DNA of 8,949 nt from Candidatus Minthenecus merdequi (GTDB lineage Bacteria; Bacteroidota; Bacteroidia; Bacteroidales; Paludibacteraceae). This document shows, in pieces, positions 1-6,248 of the stretch. Position 1 is the stretch's first letter. Each line of letters starts with the position of its first letter. The position numbers and the translations under genes were made by a program. Below the pieces are notes generated by a model. The model had not been told where the DNA came from, ran no database searches, and saw only the letters and a list, made by a program, of their open reading frames with translations. Location of the stretch: NCBI GenBank assembly GCA_018064385.1, contig JAGHVI010000084.1:1-8949 (forward strand). The letters are read 5' to 3'.

Positions 1-1
1 A

Positions 2-112
2 GAAATATTTCACAACTTTAATTTGGCAGCAAAGGGACGACATTTGCCATTGAGATATATTGAGTATAATATTCTGAACAATGGAATCACTTTTAATAAT
101 ATGCCTTATTGA
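2..112 (+). CDS. 3' end of an unidentified gene upstream of the DNA methyltransferase (partial)
   Basis: Reading frame 2 is open from the window edge to a TGA at 110-112 and gives 36 residues, ending ...NNGITFNNMPY. I do not recognise the family. The reason to call it a gene tail is its position: the stop lies two bases before the ATG of the methyltransferase, a spacing typical of translationally coupled partners. The other two forward frames are poorer: frame 1 meets a stop at 19-21. The tail is basic and aromatic (KGRHLPLRYIEY). Genes placed directly before such methyltransferases are often the cognate restriction enzyme, but nothing visible here proves that. It could also be a chance open frame, since 36 codons is short. 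Confidence 0.5.
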   Translation, partial: EIFHNFNLAAKGRHLPLRYIEYNILNNGITFNNMPY

Positions 113-114
113 TT

Positions 115-1116
115 ATGAATTATATCGGATCAAAGTTTTCTCTTATGCCATTTCTTGAATCAACCATAAATGCTATTGTTGGTTCAGATTTGCAGAATAA
201 AGTTTTTTGCGACATATTTGCAGGTACAGGAATTGTTGGCAGAACATTCAAACAGCGTGTTCGTAAGGTTATTTCAAATGATTGGGAGTATTATAGTTAT
301 GTGCTGAACCGCAATTACATAGGTAACCATATCAAACTTGATGAAGGAGATAAATTGCTTTCGGAATTAAATAGCATAGAAGGGATAGAGGATGGGTTCA
401 TTTACAAAAATTATTGCTATGGCAGTGGCAGTGGACGTCAGTATTTTTCTGATGAAAACGGAAAGAAAATAGATGCTATAAGAAAGAAAATCGAGGAATG
501 GAAGAATTGTGGGGAAATTTCAGAGGACTTATATTTCTTCCTGTTGGCAAGCCTTTTGGAGAGTGCGGATAAACTTGCTAATACTGCATCGGTATATGGA
601 GCTTTTTTGAAGCATTTGAAATCTTCAGCACAAAAAACTTTTAACCTTGAACCTGCGGTTTATTCGATAAATTCAAACACAAATGAGGTCTATTGCAGTG
701 ATGCAAATGAACTTATCAAGAATATTGAGGGTGACATATTGTATTTGGATCCACCATACAATTCCAGACAATATGGTGCCAATTATCATTTGCTCAATAC
801 GATAGCAGAATATAAGCCATTCACTCCAAAGGGGAAAACCGGATTACGTGAATATCATCGTTCCAATTATTGTGGAAAAAAGACTGTTCTCTTGAGTTTT
901 GATGATTTACTGAAAAATGCACAATTCAAATTTATTGTTCTGTCATATAACAATGAAGGATTGATGTCGTTAGATGATATAAAATCTACAATGTCAAAGT
1001 ATGGCAGGTATGAAATTTTTTCACAAGAGTATCATAGATTCCAAGCGGATAAAGAATCAAACAGACATCACGCTGCAATCAAGACAACAGAGTATTTGCA
1101 TGTTTTAGAAAAATGA
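115..1116 (+). CDS. D12-class N6-adenine DNA methyltransferase, probably of a restriction-modification system
   Basis: The 333-residue protein should transfer a methyl group from S-adenosylmethionine to N6 of adenine in a specific DNA site. Motifs occur in the alpha-class order: motif X near the N terminus (NYIGSK, 2-7), SAM-binding motif I (DIFAGTG, 33-39), an acidic motif II (SND, 54-56), the catalytic motif IV DPPY (212-215), and LSYNNEGL (276-283), which is typical of D12 enzymes. A variable target-recognition region probably lies between motifs I and IV. The length fits a complete single-domain enzyme, not a fused double methylase such as M.FokI. The overall pattern recalls the M.NlaIII/M.HpyAI group (CATG), but that is from memory. 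ATG at 115 is preferred over TTG at 109 because family members begin right at MNYIGSK; TTG 109 overlaps the upstream stop. Sampled stretches are 28-35% G+C, versus 53-57% in sampled stretches of neighbouring genes, which suggests transfer. No promoter is visible, so it is probably co-transcribed with the upstream gene. Confidence 0.93.
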   Translation: MNYIGSKFSLMPFLESTINAIVGSDLQNKVFCDIFAGTGIVGRTFKQRVRKVISNDWEYYSYVLNRNYIGNHIKLDEGDKLLSELNSIEGIEDGFIYKNYCYGSGSGRQYFSDENGKKIDAIRKKIEEWKNCGEISEDLYFFLLASLLESADKLANTASVYGAFLKHLKSSAQKTFNLEPAVYSINSNTNEVYCSDANELIKNIEGDILYLDPPYNSRQYGANYHLLNTIAEYKPFTPKGKTGLREYHRSNYCGKKTVLLSFDDLLKNAQFKFIVLSYNNEGLMSLDDIKSTMSKYGRYEIFSQEYHRFQADKESNRHHAAIKTTEYLHVLEK

Positions 1117-1155
1117 GTTGTGTTACTTATTGATTCTAATTAATAGAACCACTCT

Positions 1156-1194
1156 AAAAACAAAGGCTATCCAAACGGACAGCCTTTGTTATAT
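1156..1194. terminator. Hairpin terminator shared by convergent genes
   Basis: An inverted repeat pairs 1159-1172 with 1177-1190 (AACAAAGGCTATCC with GGACAGCCTTTGTT) around an AAAC loop, with one mismatch (1169/1180). Read on the minus strand, the stem runs into a U-run encoded by the A-tract at 1156-1160, so it is a good intrinsic terminator for the glnS-ligase-aminotransferase unit ending at 1208. On the plus strand the stem is followed only by TATATTTC, so termination of the methyltransferase transcript there would be weaker. Confidence 0.85.
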
Positions 1195-1207
1195 TTCGGA
1201 ATTTTAA

Positions 1208-2392
1208 TTACATCATTTTGTTCATCTCTTCGCCAAGAATCCGAATACCCTTTTCGATTGTTTCAGGGTTGGTGTTAGAGAACGAAAGGCGAACATGTTG
1301 GTTATTCTCGTAGTTAGCACTGAAGGCGATGCCTTTGACGAACACTACTCCCTTTTGCGAGCAGATGTCGAACAATTTGTCGATGTCGATAGCATCAGGC
1401 AACTTTGCCCATAGGAAGAAACCTCCACGAGGGGTAACGAAAGTTGTGCCTTTTGGACAATACTTGTTGATGCACTCAACCATAGCATCGCGTCTCTTCT
1501 TATATTCAGCACGAAGCATAGCGATATAACGATCCATACGACCTGATTTCCAGAACTCGTAAGCGAGCATCTGGGAGAGGCAAGGGGTGCAAGCATCCAT
1601 AGACTGCTTTGCAATCTCGGCATACTCGTACATCTCGTTAGGGATTACCATCCAACCGATACGCATACCAGGGCTGAAGATTTTAGAGAAAGAAGAGCAG
1701 TAGATAATCTGATTCTCGTTCTTAGCGTATGTCTTCATTGGCTGGATGTCGCTCTTAACCTCCTCGTCATAATAGAGTTGACCATAAGCGTCATCCTCAA
1801 GGATAACTACATCCGGGTGCTTAGCCATAACTTCGAGGAACTGCTCGCGACGCTGGCGTGACATAGCAAGACCTGCAGGGTTGTGGAATGTTGGGGTAGT
1901 GTAGATGAACTTAGGGTTCTTCTCAAGGGCCTTTTCGAGTTCTGAGATGATGATACCCTCATCGTCCAACTTAACGCCTACAATGTTAGCGCCGTACGAA
2001 CAGAAAGCACCGGCAGAGCCGCAGAATACAGGATCCTCGGTCAACATAGTATCGCCATTGTCCAGGAACAACTTAGAAACGATGTTCATAACCTGAGTAG
2101 AACCGGTTGTGACGATGATGCGGTTCTTGGTCATATCGAAGCCACGTTCCTGCATACGTTCAGCAAGGAACTTGGTGAAAATAGGAAGACCATCTGTTGC
2201 TCCATACTGGAGAGCAGTGTCCATCTGTTTACGAGGCATTTCAGCAATCATCTCCTTGAGGTCATCGACAGGGAAGAGTTCTTCACCCGGCATACCACCG
2301 GCAAAAGAAATGACGTTAGGATTTGCGACGGCCTTCATCATAGACCTGATTGGTGATGGGCGGAAACAGCCCACATTTTTTGAATACTTCAT
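1208..2392 (-). CDS. PLP-dependent class I/II aminotransferase (LysN/2-aminoadipate transaminase-like)
   Basis: The 394-residue cytoplasmic enzyme belongs to fold-type I aminotransferases and should move an amino group between an amino acid and a 2-oxo acid using pyridoxal phosphate. The Schiff-base lysine is K237 in SSFSK, followed by the phosphate-binding R244 in GMRIGW. HNPAG (170-174) holds the conserved Asn171, and DDAY (200-203) the cofactor-contacting Asp and Tyr. R368 in HVRLSFS is the expected substrate-carboxylate arginine. The N-terminal VISFAGGMPGEELFP (27-41) is characteristic of the COG1167 catalytic domain, as in LysN-type 2-aminoadipate and multisubstrate aromatic or branched-chain transaminases. 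There is no N-terminal GntR helix-turn-helix, so it is an enzyme and not a MocR regulator. It is the last gene of its unit, 13 bases after the ligase stop. The ATG at 2392 begins the conserved N terminus; no Shine-Dalgarno is seen, only A+T-rich sequence. The substrate cannot be told from sequence. Confidence 0.93.
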   Translation of the reverse strand: MKYSKNVGCFRPSPIRSMMKAVANPNVISFAGGMPGEELFPVDDLKEMIAEMPRKQMDTALQYGATDGLPIFTKFLAERMQERGFDMTKNRIIVTTGSTQVMNIVSKLFLDNGDTMLTEDPVFCGSAGAFCSYGANIVGVKLDDEGIIISELEKALEKNPKFIYTTPTFHNPAGLAMSRQRREQFLEVMAKHPDVVILEDDAYGQLYYDEEVKSDIQPMKTYAKNENQIIYCSSFSKIFSPGMRIGWMVIPNEMYEYAEIAKQSMDACTPCLSQMLAYEFWKSGRMDRYIAMLRAEYKKRRDAMVECINKYCPKGTTFVTPRGGFFLWAKLPDAIDIDKLFDICSQKGVVFVKGIAFSANYENNQHVRLSFSNTNPETIEKGIRILGEEMNKMM

Positions 2393-2405
2393 AATAACTG
2401 TATTT

Positions 2406-4001
2406 TTATTTATACAAATATCGTTTTATCGATTTTTTTGGGGTTTTCTCGAACTCTTGTTCAACCAATTCAATCTTTCCCACTTGCGAATACTTAGGAA
2501 GAGAGGCATTAAGAAGAGTTAGGTTTTCGCCCATTAGCAACCTCAGTTCATCGCGGTCGATGCCGTTGTTGTCAGGATAAACGAGGGCAATAATTTTTTT
2601 GTCGCGTGATATGACGATAGTTTCAAGCACACGGGGCATAGTAAGTAGCTTTGCCTCAATCTCCTCGGGATAGATGTTTTGTCCGCTTGGTCCGAGAATC
2701 ATATTTTTGCAGCGACCTTTGAGTGTTAAATTGCCAAGTTGGTCAACAATTCCCATATCGCCAGTGTGAAACCAACCGTCACTGTCGAAAGCATTATCTG
2801 TGGCATCCTGATTGGCAAAATAGCCAACGAAGACATTATCGCCACGCACAAGGATTTCGCCTGGCTTCTTTGTCGGTTCTTCGGAATTGATTTTAATCTC
2901 AATTCCGTCAACGGCACGTCCAACCGAACCAGTCTTCATAGTCTCGGGGCTTGCATAACATATCAGAGGAGCGCACTCGGTCATTCCATAGCCGCAGGTG
3001 AAAGAGAAATGGAGTTTTTTGAGACATCTTTCGACCTCTGTATTAAGGGGTGCGCCTCCGATAATCATAACTCTCAGACGTCCACCGAAAGCGGCTTTCA
3101 GTTTGCCAAGAATTTTGCGGCGGATTATACATCGAAAGGTTGGTACATGCCAAAGCATTTTCATCGTAGGTTTGTTCATCACCGGCAAAACACGACTGTT
3201 GATGATTTTCTCGATGAGCAGAGGTACGGTCAATATCATATAAGGGCGAATCTCGTGGAACGCCTTCATAATCAGAGTTGGAGTTGGAGCTTTCTTCAAG
3301 TAAACAATATGAGTACCTCCAGCAATCTGGTATAGGAAATCGAACATTATGCCAAAGATATGAGCCAAAGGTAACATTCCCAACACCTGGTCGCCAGGGC
3401 CGTTAGGTTGTCCTTTCAGTCCAAATATCACATTCGAAGAGAGAGCTCGCGATGTGATCATAACACCTTTAGGCTTGTCGGTAGTGCCTGATGTGTAGTT
3501 GATGAGAGCAATGTCGTCCAAATTCAGGTCTGTGTGCCAATCAAGGTTTTGACATTGATTCTGGCGTTGGCATATAGGTGGTAGGTTTTGGTTTTGGGAG
3601 ACTGATTCCCAACGCTCCATATTAATGACTAAGGTGTTGTCAAAATCTGATTCGCAGATTTTTCGTTTAACGCTTTCGCCCACAAACAGCAGTTTAGCTT
3701 CGGAGTGGCGAACTAGATAGAGGATATTCTCCTCGGTGAAGTCAGGCAGGATGCTGACTGCCACGCAACCGCTTGTGACAATACTCAGGTAAGAAACACC
3801 CCAGTTGGCGCAGCTTTTGCCGCATATTGCCACCTTGTCGCCTCGCTTGATACCGAGACGGCACATCCACTCTTTTACGCGCTCAACCTCCATAGCCATC
3901 TCGCCGTATGTGTAGTGGGTTTCCTCTTGATAGTCGCTCAGTGCTGGTTGCTGCCAGTTGTTCTTTACTGACCTCTCAATTATTTTTAGATAATGTTCCA
4001 A
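2406..4001 (-). CDS. AMP-forming acyl-CoA synthetase (long-chain fatty acid-CoA ligase-like)
   Basis: The 531-residue ANL-superfamily enzyme should activate a carboxylic acid as an acyl-adenylate and pass it to CoA; a fatty acid is the likeliest substrate. Visible signatures are the P-loop NYTSGTTDKPKGV (168-180), GYGMTE (337-342), the ATP-ribose motif TGD (413-415), hinge-region KGR (428-430), and GQNIYPEEIE (440-449). The conserved PEEIE block and the length fit the FadD-like group common in Bacteroidetes. The C-terminal A10 site reads TPKKSIKR (520-527); aligned with TPTxKxKR, the usual catalytic lysine position is Ser524, flanked by lysines 522, 523 and 526. A Q/N-rich linker lies at 136-152. 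The start is TTG, eight bases after the glnS stop. No ATG lies in the nearby upstream frame, and the next internal Met is residue 35, inside the conserved N-terminal domain. No transmembrane segment is obvious. The acyl substrate, and whether the acceptor is CoA or a carrier protein, are not determined. Confidence 0.92.
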   Translation of the reverse strand: MEHYLKIIERSVKNNWQQPALSDYQEETHYTYGEMAMEVERVKEWMCRLGIKRGDKVAICGKSCANWGVSYLSIVTSGCVAVSILPDFTEENILYLVRHSEAKLLFVGESVKRKICESDFDNTLVINMERWESVSQNQNLPPICQRQNQCQNLDWHTDLNLDDIALINYTSGTTDKPKGVMITSRALSSNVIFGLKGQPNGPGDQVLGMLPLAHIFGIMFDFLYQIAGGTHIVYLKKAPTPTLIMKAFHEIRPYMILTVPLLIEKIINSRVLPVMNKPTMKMLWHVPTFRCIIRRKILGKLKAAFGGRLRVMIIGGAPLNTEVERCLKKLHFSFTCGYGMTECAPLICYASPETMKTGSVGRAVDGIEIKINSEEPTKKPGEILVRGDNVFVGYFANQDATDNAFDSDGWFHTGDMGIVDQLGNLTLKGRCKNMILGPSGQNIYPEEIEAKLLTMPRVLETIVISRDKKIIALVYPDNNGIDRDELRLLMGENLTLLNASLPKYSQVGKIELVEQEFEKTPKKSIKRYLYK

Positions 4002-4009
4002 TTTGTGTA

Positions 4010-5644
4010 TTATTTTCCTTTCAGTGTTACAGTAAGGTTGAAGACAGGTTTGTCGTCGGTTGTATCATAATCTGTATTGAAATATCCGACCTTGAGGAAC
4101 TGGAACTTGTCGTTGGCTTTAGCAAGTCCCAAACAAGCCTCGACTTTAGCTCCGTTGATAACTGTCTCGGATTGTGGGTTCAGAATCTCGCGGAAATCAC
4201 CTTCGAAGGCAGCTGGGTTCTCTTCGGTAAAGAGGTGGTCGTACATACGTACTTCCGCATCAACAGCCGAAGCACATTCTACCCAGTTTATGGTGCTTTT
4301 CACCTTGCGGTTGCCTCCTTCGGTGCCGGACTTGCTGTCAGGGTCGTAGGTTGCATGGACAATACCGTTTGCGTCGATTCCTGTTGCTTGAATGATATAG
4401 GCACCTTTCAGTCTGACTTCGCGTCCGCCTGGAGACAGACGGTAGAAGTCCTTGTCAGCCTCGTTGCGGAAATCGCCACGTTCAATCCATATTTCACGAC
4501 CGAACTTCACTTGGCGTGAGCCGGATTCAGGAGTGTCGGGGTTGTTTTCGACAGTTACCATTTCGCCCTCGCCTTGGTAGTTGTCTATCACAAGTTTGAT
4601 AGGGTCAAGGATAGCACATACTCTGGCAGCTTTAGGCTTCAGATCCTCGCGGACTGCCGATTCAAGCAGCGACACATCGTTCAGAGCCTCATATTTGGTA
4701 TATCCGATTTTGTTGATGAAATTGCGTATGCTTTCAGGTGTATAGCCCCGACGTCTGAGGCCGCATATTGTAGGCATTCGAGGGTCGTCCCAACCTCTGA
4801 CCAGGTTCTCTTTGACCAAAGCCAGCATCTTGCGTTTGCTCATAACGGTGTAGGTGATGTTGAGACGGTTGAATTCGCGCTGTTTCGGGCGATAGTCTGC
4901 ACGTGCAAACTGGTCAAGAAACCAGTCGTACAGAGGGCGGTGAACTTCAAATTCGAGGGTACAGAGCGAGTGAGTCACGCCCTCAAAATAATCGCTTTGT
5001 CCGTGAGCAAAGTCGTACATTGGATAGACTTTCCACTTTGTTCCTGTTCGGTGGTGAGGGTGAGAGGTTATTATGCGGTACATAATAGGGTCGCGGAAAT
5101 GCATATTAGGGTGAGCCATATCAATTTTGGCACGAAGAACCATTGAGCCATCCTCGAACTCGCCTTGGTTCATACGCTCAAACAAATCCAGATTCTCCTT
5201 GACAGGTCTGTTGCGAAAAGGGCTGTCTGTTCCCGGGGTGGTTGGTGTGCCCTTTTGCTGGGCTATTGTCTCGGCACTTTGCTGGTCAACGTATGCTTTT
5301 CCCTCGCGGATAAACTGTTTTGCCAGTTCGTACAGCTTCTCGAAATAATCCGAGGCATAATATATATTGTTCCACTGGAAGCCCAGCCATTTGATGTCCT
5401 CCTGTATTGAGTCAACATACTCGACATCCTCCTTCACGGGGTTAGTATCGTCAAAGCGGAGATTGCAGATTCCTCCATATTTTTCAGCGATTCCGAAGTC
5501 CATACATATTGCTTTTGCATGGCCTATGTGTAAATATCCGTTGGGTTCTGGCGGAAAACGAGTCTGTATTCTGCCTTCGTTCAATCCTTCTTCAAGGTCT
5601 TTCTTAATAATCTGTTCGATGAAATTTAACGTCTCTGTTGCCAT
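4010..5644 (-). CDS. glnS: Glutaminyl-tRNA synthetase
   Basis: This 544-residue class I aminoacyl-tRNA synthetase attaches glutamine to tRNA-Gln in the cytoplasm. The Rossmann fold begins with RFPPEPNGYLHIGHAKA, carrying the HIGH signature at 39-42. The second class I signature is the GlnRS-specific VMSKRK (267-272), followed by DDPRMPT (286-292). Residues from about 335 to the end form the expected two-barrel anticodon-binding region. FDDTNP (64-69) and the PMYDFAHGQSD stretch (208-218) fit GlnRS rather than a discriminating GluRS, which lacks the beta-barrel C terminus. The length is close to E. coli GlnRS (about 550). The ATG at 5644 gives the usual short N-terminal extension before the catalytic core. 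It is the first gene of a leftward unit whose promoter lies at 5728-5759, leaving a leader of roughly 75-80 bases that contains a small hairpin. Confidence 0.97.
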   Translation of the reverse strand: MATETLNFIEQIIKKDLEEGLNEGRIQTRFPPEPNGYLHIGHAKAICMDFGIAEKYGGICNLRFDDTNPVKEDVEYVDSIQEDIKWLGFQWNNIYYASDYFEKLYELAKQFIREGKAYVDQQSAETIAQQKGTPTTPGTDSPFRNRPVKENLDLFERMNQGEFEDGSMVLRAKIDMAHPNMHFRDPIMYRIITSHPHHRTGTKWKVYPMYDFAHGQSDYFEGVTHSLCTLEFEVHRPLYDWFLDQFARADYRPKQREFNRLNITYTVMSKRKMLALVKENLVRGWDDPRMPTICGLRRRGYTPESIRNFINKIGYTKYEALNDVSLLESAVREDLKPKAARVCAILDPIKLVIDNYQGEGEMVTVENNPDTPESGSRQVKFGREIWIERGDFRNEADKDFYRLSPGGREVRLKGAYIIQATGIDANGIVHATYDPDSKSGTEGGNRKVKSTINWVECASAVDAEVRMYDHLFTEENPAAFEGDFREILNPQSETVINGAKVEACLGLAKANDKFQFLKVGYFNTDYDTTDDKPVFNLTVTLKGK

Positions 5645-5691
5645 AATATCAGTGTGTTAAGTAAAATATCCGTTGATAAATAAGCTAATTT

Positions 5692-5709
5692 GAGTTCTGG
5701 GAAGAACTC
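5692..5709 (-). promoter_or_regulatory. Hairpin in the 5' leader of glnS
   Basis: GAGTTCT (5692-5698) and AGAACTC (5703-5709) form a perfect 7-bp stem around a 4-base loop. From the predicted promoter the transcript would start near 5720, so the hairpin sits close to the 5' end of the mRNA. On the minus strand it is followed by AAATTAGC, not a U-run, so it is not an attenuator-type terminator. It might stabilise the mRNA 5' end or bind a regulator; the sequence alone does not say. Confidence 0.45.
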
Positions 5710-5727
5710 TTTTGATATTTTATTTTG

Positions 5728-5759
5728 CAAAGTTACAAATATTATTTCAAATCAGCAAG
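5728..5759 (-). promoter_or_regulatory. Bacteroidetes-type promoter of the glnS unit
   Basis: On the minus strand the -7 element TAACTTTG (5735 down to 5728) is a perfect TAnnTTTG match. Twenty bases upstream is CTTG (5759 down to 5756), one base off the -33 consensus TTTG. A perfect TTTG on the minus strand at 5748-5751 lies only 12 bases from the -7 element and is too close. The predicted start of transcription is near 5720. Confidence 0.7.
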
Positions 5760-5786
5760 TTATTTCGTAAAAAAATATCCACAGAA

Positions 5787-5803
5787 TTTTTTTTGAAAAA
5801 AAA
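5787..5803. repeat. T8-G-A8 inverted repeat between divergent promoters
   Basis: Eight T residues (5787-5794), one G (5795) and eight A residues (5796-5803) form a perfect inverted repeat. It lies just upstream of the -33 element of the tRNA promoter and about 28 bases upstream of that of glnS. A/T tracts in this place can bend DNA or act like an UP element for strong stable-RNA promoters. That role is inferred. Confidence 0.5.
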
Positions 5804-5813
5804 GCGGAAAAAG

Positions 5814-5845
5814 TTTGGTCAGTCCAAAAAAATGTTGTACCTTTG
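5814..5845 (+). promoter_or_regulatory. Bacteroidetes-type promoter of the tRNA cluster
   Basis: A perfect -33 TTTG (5814-5817), a 20-bp spacer and a perfect -7 TACCTTTG (5838-5845) match the Bacteroidetes primary sigma factor consensus. Transcription should start around 5850 and give a leader of about 45 bases before the first tRNA. The leader contains a small CTTTG-TAA-CAAAG repeat (5876-5888). Confidence 0.85.
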
Positions 5846-5895
5846 CAGTCGCAAATGAGAGGGGTAACCTTGGTACTTTGTAACAAAGAAAATTT

Positions 5896-5968
5896 GCGGA
5901 AATAGCTCAGTTGGTAGAGCACAACCTTGCCAAGGTTGGGGTCGCGGGTTCGAGTCCCGTTTTCCGCT
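5896..5968 (+). tRNA. tRNA-Gly (anticodon GCC)
   Basis: The 73-base sequence folds as a full cloverleaf: acceptor GCGGAAA/TTTCCGC (5896-5902 with 5961-5967), discriminator T at 5968, and anticodon stem CAACC/GGTTG around the loop TTGCCAA. This gives anticodon GCC at 5929-5931, reading GGC and GGU. The T arm is 5944-5960 with loop TTCGAGT. The 3' CCA is not encoded, as sequence after 5968 reads CACTTG. It is the first of three tRNAs from the promoter at 5814-5845. Confidence 0.97.
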
Positions 5969-5984
5969 CACTTGTCGAAACAGG

Positions 5985-6068
5985 GCCCAAATGGCGGAAT
6001 TGGTAGACGCGCTAGTTTCAGGGACTAGTAACAGCAATGTTGTGCAGGTTCGAGTCCTGTTTTGGGCA
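5985..6068 (+). tRNA. tRNA-Leu (anticodon CAG)
   Basis: This 84-base class II tRNA has acceptor GCCCAAA/TTTGGGC (5985-5991 with 6061-6067), discriminator A (6068), and anticodon stem CTAGT/ACTAG around loop TTCAGGG. Anticodon CAG is at 6019-6021 and reads CUG. The long variable arm (6029-6043) is as expected for leucine tRNAs. The T arm is 6044-6060. CCA is not encoded. It starts 16 bases after tRNA-Gly. Confidence 0.97.
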
Positions 6069-6089
6069 CAATAAGAGAAATATATCAAT

Positions 6090-6173
6090 GCGCAGGTGGT
6101 GAAATTGGTATACACGCTACTTTGAGGGGGTAGTGGTCGCAAGACCGTGTGAGTTCGAGTCTCATTCTGCGCA
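6090..6173 (+). tRNA. tRNA-Leu (anticodon GAG)
   Basis: This 84-base class II tRNA has acceptor GCGCAGG/TCTGCGC (6090-6096 with 6166-6172, one G-U pair) and discriminator A (6173). The anticodon stem CTACT/GGTAG, with a U-G closing pair, surrounds loop TTGAGGG. Anticodon GAG is at 6124-6126 and reads CUC and CUU. The variable arm contains a clean GGTC-GCAA-GACC stem-loop. CCA is not encoded. It is the last tRNA before the terminator. Confidence 0.97.
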
Positions 6174-6174
6174 C

Positions 6175-6213
6175 AAAAAGAGGTTGTCGCTTTTGCAATA
6201 GCCTCTTTTTTTG
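6175..6213 (+). terminator. Intrinsic terminator of the tRNA cluster
   Basis: AAAAAGAGG (6175-6183) pairs with CCTCTTTTT (6202-6210). The stem continues imperfectly inwards to a TTTT loop at 6191-6194, and a run of seven T residues ends the structure (6206-6212). It starts two bases after tRNA-Leu(GAG) and separates the cluster from mutS2. Confidence 0.85.
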
Positions 6214-6248
6214 TTATCATTAATTTAGTGGTGGTTCTATAAATTCGT

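Noticed and set aside
109..111. TTG as start of the methyltransferase
   Set aside because: It overlaps the upstream stop and adds only two residues; the ATG at 115 starts exactly at the conserved family N terminus.
2739..3335. Plus-strand open frame of 198 codons
   Set aside because: It lies wholly antisense inside the acyl-CoA ligase gene, whose motifs are intact, and the translated product shows no recognisable family.
3908..5146. Plus-strand open frames of 203 and 190 codons (3908-4519 and 4574-5146)
   Set aside because: Both are antisense to glnS (the first also to the start of the ligase gene), with no domain, promoter or plausible start.
5819..6220. Minus-strand open frame of 133 codons across the tRNA cluster
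   Set aside because: It is the antisense of three tRNA genes. Its repeated peptides (RTRTCT, GKRDSNPRP) are the well-known false translations of tRNA genes.
6240..6247. TAAATTCG as a -7 element for mutS2
   Set aside because: It is one base off consensus, ends one base before the ATG, and the nearest TTTG is 26 bases upstream, so spacing is wrong.
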